Shown: piece by piece, positions 58,201 through 64,000 of the stretch | How the letters are laid out: every line of letters starts with the position of its first letter | How positions within the stretch are numbered: position 1 is the stretch's first letter | Source of the DNA: Cliona cf. orientalis | Taxonomy: Eukaryota > Porifera > Demospongiae > Clionaida > Clionaidae | Assembly (NCBI GenBank): GCA_963930775.1 | Contig: OZ005690.1 | Location: 9,098,225 to 9,162,224 of the forward strand | Direction: 5' to 3' | Length of the DNA stretch: 64,000 bases | Program-made: the position numbers and the translations under genes | The notes under the pieces: generated by a model | What the model saw: only the letters and a program-made list of their open reading frames with translations | Databases searched by the model: none | What the model was told of the DNA's origin: nothing

Positions 58201-58901
58201 CCTGTTATTTTCACCACACTAGAAAATGCTGTGATAATCGAGACATTTTGATGATTGTATGATCGAAATATGCTATTGCTCACAGTTATTCTGACACCAC
58301 AGTCACTCATGATAAAACAGTTTTCTTTGAATGTACAGTTGTCCAGTAAAGCTTGTGAATATTTACCCGTAATATTGATATAGGATAAACTTTCCTTTGT
58401 GTCCATATAGCCATAAAGTTTGCAGCTCTTTATTGCAATCTGACTTTGGTTAACTATTATGGAAGGGCATACCATTGTCAGAATTGAAATGTTCACATAG
58501 CTGACATTAAAAAATTTAATAGCTGCGCAGTTTTGCTTACCAAGTTTTGCATTAAATTTATGGTCAATGATTACATTCTCGTTGGATTTTTCTGCTCCTT
58601 TCATAATGAATGTATTAACATTTTGTACTGTCAAGCTTTTTGTGTGGTTGTGGACTCCACACATGAATATTAACGTTATATTCATATCATTTTGTGAAAA
58701 AAACTTTATGCTATTCTGCGCGAAGTAGTCTAATTTGTGACAGTGCTGGTCAGGTTGACAGGTACTGTTTCTGGGACAAGAATCGAGTTGTTTTGTTGGA
58801 CTTACGTGATAGACAACGCTCTTGTTAGCCTCAGTGTGGATGCAAATCAATGTGATTATCACAATGGAGTGAAGAAATAAGGACTTCTTTCTGCATGACA
58901 T
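55245..58901 (-). CDS. Intronless beta-helix ectodomain / multi-pass membrane protein
   Basis: 1218 residues from the Met at 58901 (SCRKKSLFLHSIVIITLICI signal-like start); the frame is open upstream to 59042, but the signal peptide favours this start. The first ~550 residues read as parallel beta-helix repeats with the motif GGA (GNGGAFYGENG, NAGGAITLKN, LGGGAVGLMN, VGGAMYLEFG, EGGAIHIERG, RGGAFYIKP, NGGAIYCEM), like bacterial Pmp proteins. A Cys-rich region follows and ends in an EGF-like stretch (GILCGACLEDLSLAIGS). The C-terminal ~400 residues contain about eight or nine hydrophobic segments and a short cytoplasmic end. A surface sensor or adhesion protein is inferred. I associate this architecture with expanded families in sponges. 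Confidence 0.85.
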   Translation of the reverse strand: MSCRKKSLFLHSIVIITLICIHTEANKSVVYHVSPTKQLDSCPRNSTCQPDQHCHKLDYFAQNSIKFFSQNDMNITLIFMCGVHNHTKSLTVQNVNTFIMKGAEKSNENVIIDHKFNAKLGKQNCAAIKFFNVSYVNISILTMVCPSIIVNQSQIAIKSCKLYGYMDTKESLSYINITGKYSQALLDNCTFKENCFIMSDCGVRITVSNSIFRSYNHQNVSIITAFSSVVKITGNVNFTDSIKVINPYEYSTACCGTAILLKTINSQYRSSLNITSGATVYFVNLTCQGNGGAFYGENGLINIGAKAEVVFMQNVANAGGAITLKNVEFTIQFNSNLTFSNNFANLGGGAVGLMNSTIHTIGTNTINFHKNKGAVGGAMYLEFGTMKISSNSSVKFTTNNAHVEGGAIHIERGVPSSIVVDNFAKVLFLNNSAFRGGAFYIKPSSFAIKAGYHSILKFMNNTALHNGGAIYCEMQSAIPCTFMITDYSAEISFRGNHANGNVGHHMYGSSVRNRKCDKEHLEFYYKQAKPYCWKQHETTDKHVNISFDPDQLSPVSSAPWRVCLCDVNGKPQCANFSLIFTNIKVYRGEIFQLSAFVVGYNFGTTVGTVYARFLHSDPFTRAHLEKSQYNQLINNSEACTNLKYSVSTTSHTEILLLQTSVLPVPVYSDETAANTTNLSVQKGRIHQFIDDYTSHNGDGCLSESLLRTPIFINITLLPGCPQGLTLNPDHTKCQCYTVLAINGFKCSVENKTGYLEWNNTGWVNATRHGNGVIYNSLCPLNYCKSGKKRISIRDNPRRQCASNRTGILCGACLEDLSLAIGSSRCIECHNRHNMTLLLVFAAAGVFLVLFILTLDFTVTQGYVNGLIFYANIVWTYKIILFPTEGLNNYDNNWVLFLNGFIAWLNLDFGIESCFIVGLNAYWKTWLQFVFPFYIWIIAGIITVICHYSSRLTNLIGSRAVPLLATLFLLSYMKLLRTVVDATSIAIIEKYPENTSYTVWYLDGNLSYCHTPHTYLFIAAIITFVILWLPYTFLLLLIQPLRKLSHLRPLRWINKFTPIYDAYLSPLKNEHQYWFGITLLVRGVLLVILTTISSSSPKMNLLVLLTAMTILLVGLSIKNVYKRMTMRALEGTILLNLIVWSAGTLYKWESVESRLILQSISIGIVFAQFCLLIVFNLIKLGSRVSRRCARQNSPYAYHILENEITHERIEDPDLPVSNN

Positions 58902-59042
58902 TGTACAATTATAGTGATAAAGTATTAGCAACGACACTGCAATTATTGTTATTAATACTGCTAGAGTGTACTTTGTAATCTGAACTGATTCTATTGAGTA
59001 GCTACATCTATATTTCCTTGTAAGATAACACAAGTCAATCAC

Positions 59043-62000
59043 TTCTGAAAAAACTTAATGGCTAGTTAGAACCCGATTGCCACATAGTATATACATGTAT
59101 TGCTGCATTTAAGTTAGCAGCACTTGTAATAAACTGTAGGTATTCAGCTTGTTGACTCGGTTAGGGCTGAAAGGTATAACATATATACAATATATTATTT
59201 ATAATTAATGACCAAAACGAAAATTGAACTGCATAAATACACAGCTGAACAGATGGACTAATTAGCTACTAGCTACAAGAATGTTGTAGTGTATGATTAC
59301 TTTTCTTTCAAAAGCTACTCTCTATGCAATTTACTATTAAACAATGTCATAGTATTATGCCGGCAATGGTCCATATCAATAATGACAATAATATGTGTGT
59401 GTGGAAAACCGTATCTACTCAAAGGCAGCACTTGCATAATATAGTTCCTTACTTTAGCATATGCAATGGTAGCTACTTGTGGCTTTGCGTTTGGCTTTTC
59501 TGTTTTTACACATCCCTAGTCAATTATAATATTATTGTTTAATACTTAAAATAGATATGAACGTGAACCTTGAAACTGATTCCAGTTCAGTTTATTTTGA
59601 ATTTTCAAGTAACATATTAAATATATAATTTTTCTGTGAATAGTTAAACTATGTGGAGTGTACTCCTTGGCCCTCTAACCTCACACTACTTTTTCTTGCC
59701 ATCTGAACAAAGCTGTCAGGTATAGCTAGCCATAATCTGTCTATTTCAACCACTCCCTCTTATGCATGTGTCATAAAATTAATGTGTACCTGTACATAAA
59801 CTGGTGTGGAGGTGCTTTTCTATAGTAGCTACGAGACATCCATGAATGCCCGCTTCTCCAGTACACTTAAAAGATGCCCAACACTCCATATCACACCATT
59901 CTGAGCTCCAGAAATGTCAATCTCGACCTCATTGCCATCGAAACTTGTACAAAATTGCTGTGTCAGTGAACATAATTTGCTGACCCAGTGAAATTTGGGC
60001 CAATTAATGCTTGCACATGCAATCTTAATTATGGTATAGAGTATACAATGTATGTACATGTACATTGCAACATGCATCTATTGGAAGGAAGGTAGACAAT
60101 TAACACTTAGAAAGATAGCTATGTGATGCTATTTGCGTTCAACACCAGGGGTAGGTGTGAGCATCTTTCCACAGCGACAGAAAAAAAAGGTTACTTTGCC
60201 CCTTGCACGTGCGCACGGGGCAAGTTATGACCGTCTTCATCCACTCAGGTAGATACATTTGGAAAGCACACAGTTTTGTAACTATACTGCAGTGCGTATG
60301 GATCCTACAGTCCCATCTGTAAGGGTATGAAATGCCACAAACTTCAGTTAGCAAATTAATTTATAGCTACACACGTGACATTAATTTTCATGAAGTGAGG
60401 GTCTATCGTCATCAGCACAAAAATCGCCAGATCTGGAGATGTAGGCGTCTGAGCGACTCGTAAGTACAGCATATCAGTTGATATCATCGAAAAATTGGTT
60501 TCATTATGCTTTGAATCATTTGGCAAGGTCCATGAGCGTCGCAAATACTGCATTTTGTTGGCACGCCTACCAACACTACCCACCGCATGCTTTTTGCTCA
60601 TGTGCACAACCTGGCACAATATGTAGGTATAAAGATCATCAACAGCCTGCAGGTGGCAATAAGAGTTAGAGCATTTTCACATCAACGCTGCAGCGTGCGG
60701 GGCATGTGCTCTATAGAGCTCTAGTTTTTATGTGCAACCATTGGATTCTGCATAGACATGATGCAATTGATATAATAACCATAATGATAAGCAGAAAATG
60801 CTTCTGTTTCCTTACCATGTTTATAATCATAATTAAAAATACTGAAGTACTGTTGATTGCATAATATTATACCGTTTATGCACAAAAATTTTGCTTGGAT
60901 ATTGTCAACATTGACACTCAAAATGTAAACTTTCAGTGTTGCAGTTGTTGCAATTATATATTATAGTATGGTTTTGCTAGATATTTTGAACATAAGTCAA
61001 TGAGCTAAAACACCATAAACAGCATTGAATTATCAATTCATTCAGTGTTTCCTGTAAAGCATACACCTATATAGAAGCTTAGAATAACAACTCTATGTTT
61101 AGATACACAATTAATAGAGATAAAAATGTGAGAGTATAGCTCGTTAATGAGATAAACCACTTGGGTCATGTGGTCACCTCCTCTTCAACCTCTTTGGGAC
61201 TTTGAATGGGGGAGTTTAACAACCATGAGGGAACTTGAGAGAGTCACAGGGGTATTTCTTCTCTTTCTTAGCCTCTTGGTTTTATTATAATGTTATAGCA
61301 GAAGCTGCTATAGCTATCAGCGACTCCTGCATTTCATAGGAATCTGGATTATTCTATAGTTGGTACTACCGTAACAATGGAATATTGTAGGAACTGGTTT
61401 GCAGATAAAACGATGATTTCTAACCAATTCATGTCCACCTTGGGTCTTTTAATTAGCTGATGAGCAATGTGGTACGGAGAAAGGGATATGTAAGTGCTAA
61501 TTATTGGTACCCAGTACATATGTTTTACTCTTATGAAACTCTTCTGGGTGACCATTCTGTCACCTGTGGTGCTCGGCTGGTTGCTCTAGCATCATCAGGC
61601 CCAACTCATCAAGCAGTATAATACAGTTCCTGGTGTAGCACTTGTAGCTATAGCAATAAGTCCCAAAATTTTTATGGCCACAAACAGCTAGCACTTGTGT
61701 ACCCTTCATACTTAGGATGGACATTTAGCTTTTCTCAAGTGGTCTAAATGATACTAAAACAGCTAGCATTAATTTGGGATAAACCATCTTTATAAACTAA
61801 CATTGGTGTTAACTTCTGAATCAGATGTATCTTTCCGATAGCGCTATTCATCTCCGAAGTTGACGGCATGGGCAATAAACAATCGCAATAATGTAAGATA
61901 ATAATATTATTATAATGGCTGTTTATTGCAAACATGAATTATTGATTACTTTTGACTGTAAAAGAAATCATCAGTCATGCTTACTACCTTCGTTATTGAA

Positions 62001-62149
62001 AGGAAAACAACACGATTGTGAATGGAAGAGTGTTTTTGCTTGTGATAGTAACTACATATAGATGCACAGTGGAAAATAGCTATAAATTAAGTCACTCCGA
62101 TTTCTCGTTCACACTAGTGCTTGTTCAAAGATCATGATTTTATCATACA
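59043..62149. other. Intergenic, 3.1 kb, no gene seen
   Basis: Lies between the divergently oriented beta-helix genes, so it should hold both promoters. AT-rich; short frames only, none with recognisable motifs or splice-consistent exons. Confidence 0.4.
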
Positions 62150-64000
62150 ATGGAAAATTTACTATTGAATCAGATTATTCTTTTGTACTGTATGCTGCTA
62201 GTAAAATGTGAAATATTTCACATCAAGGAGTCTGAGGAATCATTTTGTCCTTACCTGGATACATGTTTAACGTTAGCTCAGTTCACTGATAATTCTAATG
62301 AGTACATTCAGTGGAATACAACCCTGATTTTGATGCCTGGAACTCACTATCTTGATGAAGTATTGTCAGTTACAAACATTAGCCGATTTGAAGTATTGGC
62401 ACTAGACTACTACTGTAACAATACTTCTGAACAGCAGAATGGATCTGTGCATATTATTTGTAATTCTGAAGCATTCTTTGAGTTCTTGCTTTGTGATAGT
62501 GTACATTTCACTCAAATTACGTTCATTGATAGTGGGGGCAACATAGTGAGCAATGTTGGTACGTTTTCTCTGTATAATTCAACATTGATTGGACAAAATA
62601 TCACTAAATCGGCATTCACATTTGATTATACACATCAAGTTATCATCAACAATAGTTATTTTATTTCCAATCGTGGAAGCAGTTTGCAATCATTAGTCAT
62701 TCCTGAAGATGGAGTATATTCATTTGGCCCTCTTTGTGGAGCCATTTGTGCAATATCCTCCAATGTTTTGATCGTTAAAACAGAATTCATTAAGAATATT
62801 CAAGCTATTTATGCCCAGCAAAATACAAGTGTTACAATTGATTCCAGCTATTTTGAACAAAATATGATTTTGCCTGTGCAAATCGGTTTAGCTAGTTCTT
62901 GTTTAGTAGCTGATTCTTCAACAAAAGTTACCATTCAAAAGTCTTTTTTCGTGAATAATACTGTCGGAGGAGTATTTAGAATTGTACTGAGTACATTAAT
63001 AGTGGAACATAGCAATTTCAGCAATAATGATTATAGAAACATATTTGGAGGAGGGAGTATCTTTTCGTATCAGAGTACCATATACCTTTATCAAAGCAAA
63101 TTTACTTATAACAATGCTCCCTATGGAGATATCGTTTATTCTATTTCAAGTACCCTGTATGTTAATCAGAGTAGATTTTACTACAATACTGCAGACTACT
63201 ATGGAGGAGTGTTTTATACTGGTGCTAGCAATTTATCAATCACACTTTGCATTTTTTACAAAAACAGTGCCTATTCTGCCAGTGTGTTAGCTGTGTTTGA
63301 AGGAAAGATAATAATTAACGGGACAACATTTAAAATAAATGATGCTACTGAAGTTGGAGTTATACAAGCATCCACAGCTTCACTTAAAATCACTATGGTA
63401 CGGTTTATTGCTAATGCTGCACTTGATGTAGGAGTAATATTGCTTCATCAGTGTAATTTTACATCAATTGGTGCATTGTTTTATAATAACACATCAAAGT
63501 ACAGAGGTATTTTCTATTCGGAGAAAAGCGTAGTGCTATTTCACAAGACACTATTTTTCTTTAATATTGGGAATTTTAGTGCTATATATTTGGCAGAAAC
63601 GGTTGCTACTGTCTCAAAATTTAGCTTTTCCAATAACGTTGGTTCTTTGCTAGCATTACGAAGCAAACTCTCCTTTACAACAAAGAGCACCTTTAGTTAT
63701 AATAAACCTTCAAACAACAGTCATGAAGACTTACTTCTAAGAAGAGCACAGTATCAAGGTGGTTCAATCACAGTTTTTCACAGTTCACTGACATTTCACG
63801 GAAAAACATATTTTATACGTAATAAGGCAGACAATGGTGGAGCTTTGTATGCAGTCAAGAGTACCATAAGCATTTATGACTATCTATTAGTAGCTATGAA
63901 CAAGGCTAATGGAAATGGAGGTGGAATTTATTTGTATCAGAGTGATTTTCAGTGCAATGACCTTTGCAACATATCAAACAATATTGCAACAAATGAAGGA
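62150..64000 (+). CDS. Second beta-helix ectodomain protein, 5' part
   Basis: Open from ATG 62150 (MENLLLNQIILLYCMLLVKC, signal peptide) to the window edge, 617 codons without a stop. An earlier ATG at about 62134 is in another frame. The protein has repeats with short hydrophobic strands and Asn ladders (SYFISNRG, SFFVNNTV, SNFSNNDY, SRFYYNTADYYGG, GGALYAV, NGGGIYL) typical of a parallel beta-helix, with many N-glycosylation sites. The opening CPYLDTCLTLAQF resembles the CPRNSTCQPDQHC opening of the neighbouring 1218-residue protein, so both belong to one family arranged head-to-head. The membrane part, if present, lies outside the window. Confidence 0.8.
   Translation, partial: MENLLLNQIILLYCMLLVKCEIFHIKESEESFCPYLDTCLTLAQFTDNSNEYIQWNTTLILMPGTHYLDEVLSVTNISRFEVLALDYYCNNTSEQQNGSVHIICNSEAFFEFLLCDSVHFTQITFIDSGGNIVSNVGTFSLYNSTLIGQNITKSAFTFDYTHQVIINNSYFISNRGSSLQSLVIPEDGVYSFGPLCGAICAISSNVLIVKTEFIKNIQAIYAQQNTSVTIDSSYFEQNMILPVQIGLASSCLVADSSTKVTIQKSFFVNNTVGGVFRIVLSTLIVEHSNFSNNDYRNIFGGGSIFSYQSTIYLYQSKFTYNNAPYGDIVYSISSTLYVNQSRFYYNTADYYGGVFYTGASNLSITLCIFYKNSAYSASVLAVFEGKIIINGTTFKINDATEVGVIQASTASLKITMVRFIANAALDVGVILLHQCNFTSIGALFYNNTSKYRGIFYSEKSVVLFHKTLFFFNIGNFSAIYLAETVATVSKFSFSNNVGSLLALRSKLSFTTKSTFSYNKPSNNSHEDLLLRRAQYQGGSITVFHSSLTFHGKTYFIRNKADNGGALYAVKSTISIYDYLLVAMNKANGNGGGIYLYQSDFQCNDLCNISNNIATNEG

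Noticed and set aside
59829-60619. Minus-strand frames of 71-87 codons in the spacer between the beta-helix genes
   Set aside because: No motif, signal or splice pattern; their length is within chance for AT-rich DNA.

Overview
The window looks like nuclear DNA of an early-branching animal, most probably a demosponge. I could run no search, so this rests on three things: AT-rich sequence with mostly short GT-AG introns, a mitochondrial aspartyl-tRNA synthetase with animal-type intron structure, and intronless 'beta-helix plus membrane' proteins of a kind I associate with sponges. There are no rRNA genes and no CRISPR, and I recognised no tRNA genes.

Layout. 1-1.26 kb: 3' end of an Ig-domain membrane protein (+). 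1.59-42.65 kb: a mitochondrial aspartyl-tRNA synthetase gene (DARS2-like, +). Its exons 1-2 lie at 1592-2583 and exons 3-14 at 39101-42648, so intron 2 is about 36.5 kb long. That intron holds an intact-looking pogo/Tigger-type DNA transposon (3962-7464), an intronless plus-strand membrane protein (8736-9968), and a minus-strand tandem array of small two-exon genes (11.2-38.4 kb). Intron 8 holds a further minus-strand gene for a small secreted Cys-rich protein. 43.8-46.2 kb: an N-terminal-RASSF-type gene (-). 47.0-52.8 kb: two more genes of the array family (-), in a segmental duplication that also copied the RASSF first exon. 55.2-58.9 kb: a 1218-residue beta-helix/multi-pass protein (-). 62.15 kb to the end: the start of a second such ectodomain (+), open at the window edge.

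The main observation is a family of type II membrane proteins with 11 recognisable two-exon copies (subgroups B, C, E and F), one chimeric pseudogene and two short relatives. Each has a tyrosine-motif-rich N-terminal tail, one membrane segment, a stalk of very variable length and a C-terminal ectodomain with a conserved pattern of eight cysteines split by a phase-0 intron. The layout resembles NK-type receptors (type II, cytoplasmic Tyr motifs, stalk, disulfide-rich head), but the head is not a C-type lectin and I recognise no named domain. Subgroups E and F carry consensus ITIM-like motifs. I infer a cell-surface recognition or signalling family that is diversifying by tandem duplication; function is not shown by the sequence.

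The duplications have left clear marks: a partial second copy of DARS2 exon 3, a second RASSF first exon differing only by two synonymous bases, a C/D chimeric pseudogene, a lost splice acceptor, a frameshifted copy open through its intron, and small inverted-repeat elements whose insertion can be read against empty paralogous sites.
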